A stretch of DNA of 64,000 nt from Mesobacillus sp. AQ2 (GTDB lineage Bacteria; Bacillota; Bacilli; Bacillales; Cytobacillaceae): positions 687,001-751,000 of the forward strand of contig NZ_CP126080.1 in NCBI RefSeq assembly GCF_030122805.1, given 5' to 3'. Both the position numbers and the translations under genes were made by a program. The notes under the pieces were generated by a model that saw only the letters and a program-made list of their open reading frames with translations, made no database searches and was not told the DNA's origin. Positions 1 to 10,193 of the stretch are shown here, piece by piece (position 1 is the stretch's first letter; the number at the start of each line of letters is the position of its first letter).

Positions 1-530
1 GTTGATGTGATGATGCCTTTTATGGATGGCTATACATTGACTGAAAAAATTCGAAGCCAGTTTAATATTCCAGTGATCCTGTTAACGGCTAAAAGTCAAA
101 TTGAGGATAAAGAGCAAGGATTCCGGGCAGGTACGGATGATTACCTGGTTAAACCTTTCGAACCGAAGGAGTTAAGTTTCCGGATTAAAGCTCTGCTGCG
201 CCGATATGATCATAAAACAGATGAATCCATCCTCCGCATCGGCAGTACAATGATCAACAAACAAAGCTATGAAGTAACAATCGGAAAACGGACAATCTTC
301 TTCCTTTAAAGGAGTTTGAACTTTTGTATTTTCTCATGTCCAAACCGATGCAGGTGTTTACCAGGGACCATTTGATTGAACATATCTGGGGTTTGGATTA
401 TGAAGGTGATGAGCGGACGGTTGATGTGCATATAAAAAGGTTAAGAGAGCGCTTTTCTAAACTGACAGATGACTTTCAAATAAAAACAGTCCGTGGTGTC
501 GGCTATTCACTGGAGGCTAAGCGCCAATGA
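1..530 (+). pseudogene. hssR: HssR-like response regulator, 5'-truncated by the window and frameshifted
   Basis: An OmpR-family response regulator that would act on DNA for the kinase that follows. Reading starts inside the receiver domain (MMPFMDGY, then the LLTA and KPF motifs) and runs to a stop at 307-309. The winged-helix domain continues in another frame from about position 303 (PLKEFELLYFLMS, HIWG, VDVHIKRLRER, RGVGY) to the TGA at 528-530. One base appears to be missing between 298 and 303, so the receiver and DNA-binding halves are split. The stop overlaps the ATG of the kinase (ATGA), which is normal for a two-component operon. The family call rests on the partner kinase, which resembles HssS. 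The frameshift may be a real inactivation or a sequencing error in a T/C-rich run; the intact downstream half favours a recent event or an error. Confidence 0.75.
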
Positions 531-1906
531 AATCTCTTTATGTGAAGTTTGTTGTCATTACGATCGGAATCATGGTTTTTAGCAGTATCCTGGCCTTTAT
601 CGTATCCAATGCTTATTACCAGCAAAATTTGAAGCCGCAGAACGATCAAAAAATCACAAAGATTGCTCATTCGATTGCCAGGTACACGTACGAGCATCCT
701 GATGCCAACCTGAACGAGTACCTGGGGAATATTTCTGATATTGGCTATCAGATTTACTTGGTTGACCATTCTGGGGAAGAATCTTTCTTTGGCTCATCGT
801 TCAGGGACAAAAGTCTTTCAGCCTCAACGAAAGAGTCCGTATTAAACGGCAATGATTATCATGGTATTCTTCATTTTCCGCAAAAAACGTTTGTAACGGG
901 CTTTTTTGCAAATGAATTAAAGAATACAATCGGTGTTCCGTTAACACATAATGGAGTGAATTATGCTCTTTTCGTCAGGCCTGATATCAAATTTCTTTTT
1001 AATGAGATGCATCTTTTATTTGGATGGATGCTTTTAATCACGATTATGTTAAGTATCGTCATCGTACTGGTCAGTACCAAGTATTTGGTCAAACCTATTT
1101 CGAAACTAACAACTGCCACAAAATCACTCTCGAATGGCGACTTTAATGTTGAACTCGAGATCACTCGCCATGATGAATTAGGAGAACTTTCACATAGTTT
1201 TTTACGGATGGCAAGAAGATTGGAGCAAATGGAAGACATGAGAAAGGAGTTCATCTCGAACATTTCGCATGATATCCAGTCCCCTCTTTCCAATATAAAA
1301 GCATATACAAATCTATTGGAAAATAAGTCAGTCAGTGCAGAAGAAAGAGGCCATTACTTTTCGATTATTAATGGTGAAATCAGAAGACTGTCTACTTTAA
1401 CCAAACAACTATTAATCCTTGCCTCGTTAGATCGTAATGAGGATATATTGAAAAAAAGACGTTATAATGTGGGCCAGCAAATTAAGGAATTGCTGCGAAA
1501 TTATCAATGGCTGGTAAATGAAAAAAATATTATGCTCAGCTACACCTTACCAGACATTGAAATCAACGGAGACCCTTCTCTCCTGAATACTGTTTGGGAT
1601 AATTTATTGACGAATGCCATCAAATATAATCAATCTGGCGGCAGTATCGACATATCGATTGAAGAAAAAGGGGAAATGATCGCAGTAATCTTTGAAGATA
1701 CAGGAATAGGATTGAGCAAAACAGAAATAGAGAGGATCTTTGATCGCTTTTATCGGGCAGATACATCAAGAACAAGGACAACCGAGGGAACAGGACTTGG
1801 GCTTTCGATTGTCTGGACTGTTGTCAAGCTGCATGATGGCCATATTAAAGTAGATAGTAAAGATCATGAAGGAAGTACTTTTATTATCGAGTTGCCAAGT
1901 AACTAA
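527..1906 (+). CDS. hssS: HssS-like heme-sensing sensor histidine kinase
   Basis: A 459-residue membrane sensor kinase. In HssRS systems the kinase senses heme stress and the regulator switches on the HrtAB heme exporter; no hrtAB lies in this window, and it could lie upstream of base 1. The protein has an N-terminal membrane helix (about residues 9-30), an extracellular sensor carrying the YHGI, FVTGFF and RPDI patches I associate with HssS, a second helix (about 160-185), a HAMP linker, an H-box with His248 in ISHDIQSPLS, an N-box (NLLTNAIKYN) and G-boxes (DTGIGL, GTGLGLSI). Its length is about that of HssS (around 457 residues). The ATG overlaps the regulator stop by 4 bp. If the regulator frameshift is real, the kinase has lost its partner. 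The HssS assignment is by remembered similarity, not by a search. Confidence 0.8.
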   Translation: MKSLYVKFVVITIGIMVFSSILAFIVSNAYYQQNLKPQNDQKITKIAHSIARYTYEHPDANLNEYLGNISDIGYQIYLVDHSGEESFFGSSFRDKSLSASTKESVLNGNDYHGILHFPQKTFVTGFFANELKNTIGVPLTHNGVNYALFVRPDIKFLFNEMHLLFGWMLLITIMLSIVIVLVSTKYLVKPISKLTTATKSLSNGDFNVELEITRHDELGELSHSFLRMARRLEQMEDMRKEFISNISHDIQSPLSNIKAYTNLLENKSVSAEERGHYFSIINGEIRRLSTLTKQLLILASLDRNEDILKKRRYNVGQQIKELLRNYQWLVNEKNIMLSYTLPDIEINGDPSLLNTVWDNLLTNAIKYNQSGGSIDISIEEKGEMIAVIFEDTGIGLSKTEIERIFDRFYRADTSRTRTTEGTGLGLSIVWTVVKLHDGHIKVDSKDHEGSTFIIELPSN

Positions 1907-2089
1907 GAAACCCAATACTGTGTCATTTATTGTGGTATTGGAAGGGAGAATCACATGCCTGCATTAAAGTTATTTTTGCTGCAGGAGGATTACAATAATT
2001 TATCGGAGCAGATGCGTTAATCTCATGCCTTTTTGCCTTTTTTAGGAATGCACCCGTGTTGTTGGACTTCCTGGATTCAGGCATATGTA

Positions 2090-2142
2090 AAAAAATCCCC
2101 TCTTAATGGAAAGTACCTGGCCATTAAGAGAGGGATTTTTTG
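2090..2142. terminator. Bidirectional intrinsic terminator between hssS and ydhK
   Basis: A long inverted repeat (AATCCCCTCTTAATGG against CCATTAAGAGAGGGATT) is flanked by an A-run on the left and a T-run on the right. It can therefore end transcripts from hssS on the plus strand and from ydhK on the minus strand. Confidence 0.85.
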
Positions 2143-2153
2143 TTATTGAAAAT

Positions 2154-2735
2154 TTATTTCTGCGGCGATAGTTCACTTTCTATGACCCATTTATGGTTTT
2201 TTACTTCTTTACCTGTTTCAGTATTTTTGAAATCTACCATATAAACCGTTGTTTCTTCGGCTGAATCAATTACAGCAGTGGCTCCATTCATCCCCTTCAT
2301 ATGGTCTGCATTCAATTTGACTTCATCGCCAGGCTTGAATGGTTCTTTGCCTGCGTTCTCAATTTCTTCATGAATGACCCATTTATGGTCCTCTACGCGT
2401 TCACCACCATTTGTAGGAGTATAGGAAACCGAATAAACTGTTGTATTATAGGCTCCTGCAATGGTTGCAACTGCCCCGTCCATTCCCTTCATATGTTTTG
2501 CGTGCATGACAGCTTGGCTCCCAACCGGGTAGGTTGGATTTTCCGCAACTTCTAGTTCTTCGGGAACCTCACCTGAACTTGAATGATCCATTTCCATATG
2601 TTCATTGGATTCTTCCGTTTTTTTATCTGCGTTATTTTCAGGTGGAGCTGAAGTGTTGTTGTTTCCGTTACAAGCAGATAAAACGAGAGCCATAATCAGA
2701 GTGATTATAATGGACAAAAATTTATTGGATTTCAT
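2154..2735 (-). CDS. ydhK: YdhK-family lipoprotein (two DUF1541 repeats)
   Basis: A 193-residue exported lipoprotein. It has a hydrophobic signal segment and an LSAC lipobox, so the mature protein starts at Cys22 and is anchored on the outer face of the membrane. A linker rich in Met, His, Asp and Glu (HMEMDH) follows. Two copies of a domain come next, each with an H-(A/M)-K/D-HMKGM-(D/N)-GA core, a TTVY strand and an ending near HKWVI; these match YdhK/DUF1541. The His/Met-rich sequence suggests metal contact, and family members often sit beside copper or heavy-metal ATPases, as here (a CopB relic lies just upstream on the same strand). Its biochemical role is not established. With the ATPase gone, this gene is probably a survivor of a broken metal-resistance unit. 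Confidence 0.85.
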   Translation of the reverse strand: MKSNKFLSIIITLIMALVLSACNGNNNTSAPPENNADKKTEESNEHMEMDHSSSGEVPEELEVAENPTYPVGSQAVMHAKHMKGMDGAVATIAGAYNTTVYSVSYTPTNGGERVEDHKWVIHEEIENAGKEPFKPGDEVKLNADHMKGMNGATAVIDSAEETTVYMVDFKNTETGKEVKNHKWVIESELSPQK

Positions 2736-2753
2736 TAAAAATCATCCTTTCTT

Positions 2754-3182
2754 CTATTTGGATTTTTTAATCAATACAATTCCCTTTGCAATAGGATGGT
2801 TCGATTGGGTTTCAACTGAATATGCCAGGGTTAAAAGTTCTTCCTCACTTATTCCCTGGACAGGAAAAATATCTGTTACTCCGAAGTTTCCCTCGGTTAG
2901 TGTCCCCGTGTTATCAAAAACAATCCGAACTCCTTTATATGTCCCTTCGGATGCCACTCTATTAGGAATTAACAATCCCTTTTTCGCTGCTATGGCGGTT
3001 GACCGTGATGTTACTAAAGGACCCGCCAAACCAAGTGCATGGGGGCAAGCGATAATTAAAACAGTAACCATTCGTTCCAAAGCAAATTCGAAATCACCTG
3101 TGGCAGCCCAATAGGCAAGTGTAATGATACCCGCAAGAACTGCTGCGCAAAATAGCCATTTATGCCATTGTGGTTCCTCCTT
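2754..3182 (-). pseudogene. copB: CopB-type copper P-type ATPase fragment
   Basis: About 142 codons remain of a P1B copper ATPase of roughly 700 residues. On the minus strand the open frame begins after a TGA at 3183-3185 with KEEPQWHKWLF, passes a transmembrane helix, and reaches the CPH ion-binding motif typical of CopB (LIIACPHALGLA). The phosphorylation site follows, but it reads DNTGTLTEG where the family has an invariant DKTGT. The frame ends at NHPIAKG plus a few unrelated residues. The N-terminal metal-binding and first membrane segments and all of the ATP-binding domain are missing. Both truncation and loss of the catalytic lysine show that it is dead. It lies 18 bp upstream of ydhK on the same strand, so the two were probably one copper-resistance operon. 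Confidence 0.85.
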
Positions 3183-3185
3183 TCA

Positions 3186-3611
3186 GAAGTATCAAAGTTA
3201 ACCATTATTTTTCCGAAAACAATGTCCTAATCGCGTGATAAGCATTCGATATTTTTATACCCTACACCCCTATCGTAAAACTTATTTTTTATATGGCTTT
3301 CTAACAGAAGAGGTACTGTATGAACTTGAAATGAGGGATTTTTTAAAAATGATTAATAACATAAGTCAACCAGCCTTTACGAAGCTGTGTTAATCGTCTT
3401 CATGTTTTTAGAATAATGATAGAATTTCATGTAATTATTTGTACTCTCTAAGGAAGAGGGAGAATTTGGTCGGTATTTGTCTAAGGGCTTCTTTAGCTAA
3501 ACTCCTTGAAAGTGTGTTCTATTGTCCATATAGGCAATAAGCACTCTATTGCTTAAAAAACTTTTCTTTATTTTTCGTATTGTGTATACTCGAAGGGAAC
3601 TGAATAGCAAT
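3186..3611. other. Intergenic region with no recognised gene
   Basis: About 425 bp of AT-rich sequence between the copB relic and the TPP riboswitch. I found no open frame with a convincing start and ribosome binding site on either strand. The thiC promoter should lie near its right end, upstream of 3612, but I could not pick one clear pair of boxes. Confidence 0.5.
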
Positions 3612-3708
3612 AACTAGGGGTGCCCAATAGCTTGGGCTGAGAAAGGGACGCGTTAAAGTTCCTTGACTCTTTGGACCTGATCTGGATCATACCAGCGTGG
3701 GGAAGTTG
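3612..3708 (+). promoter_or_regulatory. TPP (thiamine pyrophosphate) riboswitch
   Basis: The conserved THI-box words occur in order: GGGGTGCCC, GGCTGAGA, the ACCTGATCTGGATCATACC block with CAGCGTGGGGAAGT. It lies about 140 bp before thiC, with an intrinsic terminator between the two (3748-3783). Binding of thiamine pyrophosphate should favour that terminator and shut off thiC. Confidence 0.95.
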
Positions 3709-3747
3709 ACAAGTGCACAGTCTTTTTGTGCAGAGACATTCGCGGTT

Positions 3748-3783
3748 AAAGCCGGTCCATCTTTATGTGGGCCGGCTTTTTTA
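3748..3783 (+). terminator. Riboswitch-controlled terminator in the thiC leader
   Basis: The stem AAAGCCGGTCC pairs with GGGCCGGCTTT and is followed by TTTTTT. It sits about 40 bp after the TPP aptamer and 65 bp before thiC, as expected for the expression platform of the switch. Confidence 0.9.
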
Positions 3784-3845
3784 CATACTAGGGAACTTCC
3801 CAGGTGCCAGATCTCGTCCCTCAATTTTAAAAAAGGGAGAGATGA

Positions 3846-5636
<1,791 letters not shown>

Positions 5637-5646
5637 GAACTGATTA

Positions 5647-5673
5647 AAAAGGCGAGCCGCTTTCTATTTTTAT
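5647..5673 (+). terminator. Weak terminator after thiC
   Basis: A short imperfect stem (AAAGGCG, loop AGC, CGCTTT) is followed by CTATTTTT. It lies 11 bp after the thiC stop. The stem is short, so the call is tentative. The sequence from 5674 to 5890 holds nothing I recognise. Confidence 0.4.
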
Positions 5674-5890
5674 CTAGTAATCTCTTAAGTCCGTCTTTTT
5701 GCGCCTATTTTCACACCTTTAAGTCGATGAATACATCGTTCAGGTAACTTTTTCCCAAACTCATGGAATGGTCATTTAGCATTTTTTACAGGTTTAATTG
5801 ATTAGTAATTCCGTATGCGAAGGGGATAAATTGTCTATTAAGAGCCATTTCACTTTCTCTGTTGCGTTTCAATCATAAACTGGGGCCAGC

Positions 5891-6026
5891 GTGAATGTCA
5901 CGATTAGTGTTGGGCCTCGGTAAGGAAAACTTCTTCAAAGCAGCAGATGACAGCTTGTATCAAGCGAAAAGGAACGGCAAGAATCAAACCATAATCGCGG
6001 AAATATCCAAAAAAGAACCTGTGTAG
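5891..6026 (+). pseudogene. Relic of a GGDEF (diguanylate cyclase) domain C-terminus
   Basis: The frame ending at the TAG at 6024-6026 reads FKAADDSLYQAKRNGKNQ, which matches the end of GGDEF domains (A-D-x-A-L-Y-x-A-K-x-x-G-R-N). Just upstream, near 5891, VNVTISVG matches the strand that normally comes a few residues earlier, but it is interrupted by a TAA at about 5921 and a length change. Nothing of the GGDEF signature or N-terminal part is visible. It is a decayed 3' end whose terminator survives, with no start codon or ribosome binding site. Confidence 0.75.
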
Positions 6027-6062
6027 ACGACTCGAAACGGAGTCAATTACACAGGTATTTTT
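6017..6062 (+). terminator. Terminator of the lost GGDEF gene
   Basis: The arms ACCTGTGTA and TACACAGGT enclose a smaller ACTC/GAGT hairpin and are followed by ATTTTTG. It overlaps the stop codon of the GGDEF relic, so it was probably that gene's own terminator. Confidence 0.75.
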
Positions 6063-6399
6063 GTACATCATGTTTCTTTAATGAGGGTCGGGGAATACAT
6101 TACACTTAAGGGTGTGAGACTACAGAACCGTCCCTCTGTCTAAAAGAAAATGATCTTCTTTTCACGTCTGCCAGCTTCATTTTACTCTATATGGTTGAAG
6201 CTGTAGGTTAAGTCCTGCTGCCTTAGGGAGCAGGAGTATGATGACATAACTTGTCACACTACTCTATAGTGGCTGTGCCAGGAATTATGAAAATTGACGA
6301 ATTAATGAACTGCATTGTAGGAAGTCAGGCTATCGGGTAGTATTAAGATGTTCTTTTACATCATATAAAGAAAGGTGGGTTGTGAAGGTTTGAGAATGT
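6063..6399. other. Intergenic region upstream of the glmS ribozyme
   Basis: About 340 bp with no supportable open frame. It contains one copy of a GAACCGTCCC word (6125-6134) that recurs at other intergenic sites in the window. The glmS promoter is presumably within its last 100 bp, but I cannot assign it with confidence. Confidence 0.45.
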
Positions 6400-6556
6400 G
6401 AAAGCGCCTGGACTAACCCTGGGAGTGGGTTAGTTGACGAGGAAGAGGTTTATCGAACGTTCGGCGGATGCCTCTCGGTTGGTTCGCACAGCCGAAATTT
6501 CTTCTTTAAAACAAGGGGGCAACCCTTTGGACAAAGAGAAGGATATGCGAAACATT
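6400..6556 (+). ncRNA. glmS self-cleaving ribozyme
   Basis: Metabolite-dependent ribozyme in the glmS leader. It cleaves its own mRNA when glucosamine-6-phosphate binds, which leads to decay of the glmS message. Conserved pieces occur in order: AAAGCGCC with the expected cleavage between A6403 and G6404, TTGACGAGG, TTATCGAACG, TTCGGCGGATGCCTC, the CGGTTG/CAGCCG pairing region, and GGACAAAGAGAAGG at the 3' end. It ends about 55 bp before the glmS ATG. An open frame runs through it in phase with glmS, but this is not coding. Confidence 0.95.
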
Positions 6557-6610
6557 ACAGGGGCAGAAAAGCCCTTAAAGCGTTCTGCTCCTTCATTGGA
6601 GGATACAAAC

Positions 6611-8413
6611 ATGTGCGGAATTGTAGGATATATTGGGAATAAAGATACGAAGGAAATTTTATTGAAGGGTCTCGAGAAGCTTGAATACAGGGGATATGAC
6701 TCCGCCGGAATTGCTGTCATGAATGGCGAGGGTGTTCATGTTTTTAAGGAAAAGGGCCGGATTGCTGATTTAAGAGCGATCGTAGATGAGAATATTGACG
6801 CTTCCATGGGGATTGGCCATACTCGCTGGGCGACACATGGTGTGCCGAGTAAAGTGAATTCGCATCCCCATCAAAGCGCTGAAGGGCGTTTTACACTTGT
6901 TCATAACGGAGTCATTGAGAATTACGATTTGTTGAAGCGTGAGTATTTGAGTGATGTTCCTTTTGCCAGTGAAACGGACACCGAAGTGATTGTGCAGTTG
7001 ATGGAACGTTTTGTTTCGGAAGGACAGGAGGTTTTAACAGCCTTCCAGAAAACGCTTGATCTGCTTCAAGGATCCTATGCGCTTGCACTGATCGATAATG
7101 AGGACGATGAAACGATTTATGTCGCAAAGAATAAAAGCCCGTTACTCGTTGGATTAGGCGATGACTTCAATGTGGTTGCCAGCGATGCTATGGCGATGAT
7201 CCAGGTTACGAACAGATATGTGGAAATTATGGATAAAGAAGTGGTCATTGTAAAAGCTGATCAAGTGCGGATTCAGGATCGAAATGGAGAAAGCATTGAA
7301 CGAGAACCTTATCTCGCGGAAATTGATGCGACGGATATCGAGAAAGGTACGTATCCGCATTACATGTTAAAGGAAATTGATGAACAGCCTTTGGTGATGA
7401 GGAAGATTATCCAGACTTATCAAAATGAAGAGGGAAAGTTAACGATTGAACCCAACATTGTAAATGCAGTGAATGATTCGGATCGTATTTATATTATTGC
7501 TGCGGGGACATCGTATCATGCCGGACTGGTAGGAAAGCAATTCATTGAGACGATTGCTAAAAAGCCGGTTGAAGTCCATATTGCCAGCGAATTTGTCTAT
7601 AATATGCCTTTGCTGTCTGCAAAGCCGTTGTTCATCTTTATTTCCCAAAGCGGGGAAACAGCTGACAGCCGCGCTGTGCTTGTAAAAGTGAAAGAATTAG
7701 GTTACCCTGCATTAACGATAACGAACGTTGCGGGATCAACTTTATCACGCGAAGCGGATTTTACCTTGCTCCTGCATGCAGGCCCTGAAATTGCTGTCGC
7801 TTCTTCCAAAGCGTATACAGCACAGCTTGCTGTTCTGGCCATCTTAGCGGATGTTTCCGCGCAGAGCCGTCAAATTCCAGTTAAGTTTGAGCTTTTAAGA
7901 GAACTTGGGATCATCGCGAATGCTATGGAAGTCCTTTGCGATTCCAAGGAAATTTTCGAACAAATCGCGACTGAGTTCTTGTCAGTAACACCTAATTGCT
8001 TCTTCATTGGCCGGGGCGTCGACTATTTTGTCGGTATGGAAGGAGCCCTGAAGCTGAAGGAAATTTCCTATATTCAGGCTGAAGGCTTTGCCGGTGGAGA
8101 ATTAAAGCATGGAACCATTGCCTTGATTGAAGAAGGCACTCCAATCATTGCCCTGGCAACCCAGGAGAGTGTGAATTTAAGTATCCGCGGGAATGTCAAA
8201 GAAGTGGCAGCGCGAGGAGCAAACCCTTGTATCATCTCCATGAAGGGGCTGAATATGGATGAAGACAGCTTTGTCATCCCGAAAGTACATGAGGTGCTTA
8301 CTCCGCTTATTTCAGTCATTCCACTGCAATTGATTGCTTACTACGCAGCTCTTCACAGGGGATGCGATGTTGATAAACCGCGCAATCTAGCCAAATCGGT
8401 GACGGTTGAATAA
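6611..8413 (+). CDS. glmS: Glutamine--fructose-6-phosphate aminotransferase GlmS
   Basis: Makes glucosamine-6-phosphate from fructose-6-phosphate and glutamine, the first step toward UDP-GlcNAc and cell wall. The product is 600 residues. After removal of Met the catalytic Cys is N-terminal (CGIVGYIG). The glutaminase domain spans about residues 1-240 ([17 protein letters not shown]), and two SIS sugar-isomerase domains follow ([27 protein letters not shown]), with the C-terminal [13 protein letters not shown] of the family. The ATG at 6611 has GGAGG at 6598-6602. A longer in-frame start at 6434 would put 59 residues inside the ribozyme and displace the catalytic cysteine, so I reject it. Regulated by the ribozyme just upstream. 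Confidence 0.98.
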   Translation: MCGIVGYIGNKDTKEILLKGLEKLEYRGYDSAGIAVMNGEGVHVFKEKGRIADLRAIVDENIDASMGIGHTRWATHGVPSKVNSHPHQSAEGRFTLVHNGVIENYDLLKREYLSDVPFASETDTEVIVQLMERFVSEGQEVLTAFQKTLDLLQGSYALALIDNEDDETIYVAKNKSPLLVGLGDDFNVVASDAMAMIQVTNRYVEIMDKEVVIVKADQVRIQDRNGESIEREPYLAEIDATDIEKGTYPHYMLKEIDEQPLVMRKIIQTYQNEEGKLTIEPNIVNAVNDSDRIYIIAAGTSYHAGLVGKQFIETIAKKPVEVHIASEFVYNMPLLSAKPLFIFISQSGETADSRAVLVKVKELGYPALTITNVAGSTLSREADFTLLLHAGPEIAVASSKAYTAQLAVLAILADVSAQSRQIPVKFELLRELGIIANAMEVLCDSKEIFEQIATEFLSVTPNCFFIGRGVDYFVGMEGALKLKEISYIQAEGFAGGELKHGTIALIEEGTPIIALATQESVNLSIRGNVKEVAARGANPCIISMKGLNMDEDSFVIPKVHEVLTPLISVIPLQLIAYYAALHRGCDVDKPRNLAKSVTVE

Positions 8414-8419
8414 TGATCA

Positions 8420-8468
8420 TAAAGGACCAAAAAGCCATTCTTTGAATTAGGCTTTTTGGTCCCTTTTT
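8420..8468 (+). terminator. glmS terminator
   Basis: The stem AAAGGACCAAAAAGCC pairs with GGCTTTTTGGTCCCTTT and ends in a T-run. It lies just after the glmS stop. Confidence 0.9.
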
Positions 8469-8472
8469 AATT

Positions 8473-8494
8473 TTGTCAACAATCCTTTTGCCAA
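8473..8494 (+). promoter_or_regulatory. Putative MtlR activator site upstream of mtlA
   Basis: TTGTCA, ten bases, then TGCCAA. This resembles the imperfect inverted repeat bound by MtlR before mtlA in Bacillus subtilis (TTGTCA and TGCCAA half-sites). It lies about 19 bp upstream of the likely -35 box. The decamer TTGTCAACAA at 8473-8482 recurs twice before mtlR. Confidence 0.6.
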
Positions 8495-8512
8495 AATGCA
8501 CTTTTCATTAAA

Positions 8513-8541
8513 TTGAAACAGATTTGTAAACGCTTTAATAT
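8513..8541 (+). promoter_or_regulatory. mtlA promoter with cre site
   Basis: TTGAAA at 8513-8518 and TAATAT at 8536-8541 are 17 bp apart. Between and over them lies TGTAAACGCTTTAA at 8525-8538, which matches the cre consensus TGWAANCGNTNWCA at all but one position. A CcpA site overlapping the promoter would give glucose repression of mannitol uptake. The exact -10 is uncertain. Confidence 0.6.
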
Positions 8542-8583
8542 AAAACTATAAAGTTAATTCTTCTAATTGGAGGGGGAATCTAG

Positions 8584-10002
8584 ATGAATGAATCTGTTGA
8601 TAATAAACAAGATGTCAAAGTAAGGATACAAAAATTTGGTAGTTATTTAAGCGGCATGGTGATGCCGAATATCGGAGCCTTTATCGCATGGGGCTTGATT
8701 ACGGCATTATTCATCCCGACTGGCTGGCTTCCGAATGAGGATCTGGCAAAGCTGGTTGGCCCAATGATCACATTCCTGCTGCCACTGTTGATTGGTTATA
8801 CTGGCGGTAAGATGATTTATGATGTCCGAGGCGGTGTAGTCGGTGCGACAGCAACAATGGGTGTCATCGTCGGTACGGATATTCCCATGTTCCTTGGCGC
8901 AATGATCATGGGACCTATTGGCGGATGGGTGATCAAGAAGTTTGACCAGGCCATCCATGGAAAAGTAAAATCTGGTTTTGAAATGCTTGTCAATAACTTC
9001 TCAGCTGGTATTCTTGGCGGCCTTTTAACTTTATTGGCATATAAGGGAATCGGTCCAGTTGTACAAGGAATAAGCAATGTACTTGCAAGCGGCGTGGAAG
9101 CGATTATCAATGCAAAAATGCTGCCATTGGCTAACATCTTTATCGAACCAGCAAAAGTTTTATTCTTAAACAATGCAATCAATCACGGTATCTTAAGCCC
9201 ATTGGCAATTGACCAGGCAGCAGATGCTGGGAAATCAATTCTGTTCTTGCTTGAAACAAACCCAGGACCTGGTTTGGGTATCCTGCTTGCATTCTGGTTA
9301 TTTGGAAAGGGAACAGCAAAACAAACAGCACCTGGTGCAGTCATTATCCACTTCCTTGGTGGTATCCATGAGATTTACTTCCCGTATATCCTGATGAAGC
9401 CAATGCTGATCCTTGCTGCAATCGCGGGTGGTGTGAGCGGAGTGTTCACATTCAATCTTCTTGATGCAGGTCTAGTGGCAGCTCCATCACCAGGAAGTAT
9501 CTTCGCATTACTTGCGATGACACCAAAAGGCGGTTATTTCGCAACTCTTGCTGGTGTAATCGTAGCCGCAGCCGTTTCATTCGCAGTTGCATCGCTGATC
9601 TTGAAAACAAGCAAGGCGACAGAGGAAGATTTGACTGCAGCTGCAGCTAAAATGGAAGAAATGAAAGGCAAGAAGAGCTCTGTTTCATCTGCATTAACAA
9701 GTGAGCCTGCTGAAGTGAAAGCTGTTGATGTCAACAAAATCGTGTTTGCCTGTGATGCAGGGATGGGTTCAAGTGCGATGGGCGCTGGAATCCTAAGAAA
9801 TAAAGTCCAAAAAGCAGGACTTGATCAAACAGTCATCAATACTGCGATTAATAATCTTCCAGAGGACGCAGACATTGTTATTACACATAAAGATTTGACA
9901 GACCGTGCGAAGGCAAAACTGCCAAATGCTACTCATATTTCTGTTGAAAACTTCCTGAACAGTCCTAAATATGATGAATTGATCAATTCACTGAAAAAAT
10001 AA
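8584..10002 (+). CDS. mtlA: PTS mannitol-specific enzyme IICB, MtlA
   Basis: Membrane permease that imports mannitol and phosphorylates it to mannitol-1-phosphate. The 472-residue protein has the EIIC membrane domain (about residues 1-340, including [13 protein letters not shown] and [10 protein letters not shown]) and a C-terminal EIIB domain with the phosphocysteine Cys390 in [10 protein letters not shown]. There is no IIA domain, which is supplied separately by mtlF, as in the Geobacillus/Bacillus arrangement. Its own terminator follows and the next gene is the regulator mtlR, so transport and regulation are partly separate transcription units. The ATG has GGAGGGGG 8-15 bp upstream. Confidence 0.97.
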   Translation: MNESVDNKQDVKVRIQKFGSYLSGMVMPNIGAFIAWGLITALFIPTGWLPNEDLAKLVGPMITFLLPLLIGYTGGKMIYDVRGGVVGATATMGVIVGTDIPMFLGAMIMGPIGGWVIKKFDQAIHGKVKSGFEMLVNNFSAGILGGLLTLLAYKGIGPVVQGISNVLASGVEAIINAKMLPLANIFIEPAKVLFLNNAINHGILSPLAIDQAADAGKSILFLLETNPGPGLGILLAFWLFGKGTAKQTAPGAVIIHFLGGIHEIYFPYILMKPMLILAAIAGGVSGVFTFNLLDAGLVAAPSPGSIFALLAMTPKGGYFATLAGVIVAAAVSFAVASLILKTSKATEEDLTAAAAKMEEMKGKKSSVSSALTSEPAEVKAVDVNKIVFACDAGMGSSAMGAGILRNKVQKAGLDQTVINTAINNLPEDADIVITHKDLTDRAKAKLPNATHISVENFLNSPKYDELINSLKK

Positions 10003-10006
10003 GTAA

Positions 10007-10036
10007 AGAGCCCAGCCAGTTGTGGTTGGGCTTTTA
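10007..10036 (+). terminator. Terminator after mtlA
   Basis: AGCCCAGCC, a short loop, then GGTTGGGCT and TTTT. It lies 5 bp after the mtlA stop and separates mtlA from mtlRFD. Confidence 0.85.
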
Positions 10037-10048
10037 ACTTATTAAATC

Positions 10049-10153
10049 TTGTCAACAACTCAATTGACTAATTTTCGTTTATCATTTGTTGTATAAGGGG
10101 ATTTTGCATTTTAAAATAGAATTGTCAGTATGAAATATCAATTTTGTCAACAA
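10049..10153 (+). promoter_or_regulatory. Control region of mtlR with two TTGTCAACAA repeats
   Basis: The decamer TTGTCAACAA occurs at 10049-10058 and again at 10144-10153, identical to the copy before mtlA at 8473-8482. The first copy is followed by an imperfect TTGAC inverted half. Such spacing around the mtlR promoter suggests autoregulation by MtlR. This is inference from the shared word, not from a known site. Confidence 0.45.
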
Positions 10154-10193
10154 CCTAAGAGGAGTTGGATTTCATCAGACGGGGGTGACCTTT

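Noticed and set aside
1954..2019. 21-codon frame starting ATGCCTGCA after hssS
   Set aside because: It has a plausible GGGAG upstream but is too short, and I see no conserved features.
6434..6610. In-frame 59-residue N-terminal extension of GlmS
   Set aside because: It lies inside the glmS ribozyme and would put residues before the catalytic cysteine that must become N-terminal.
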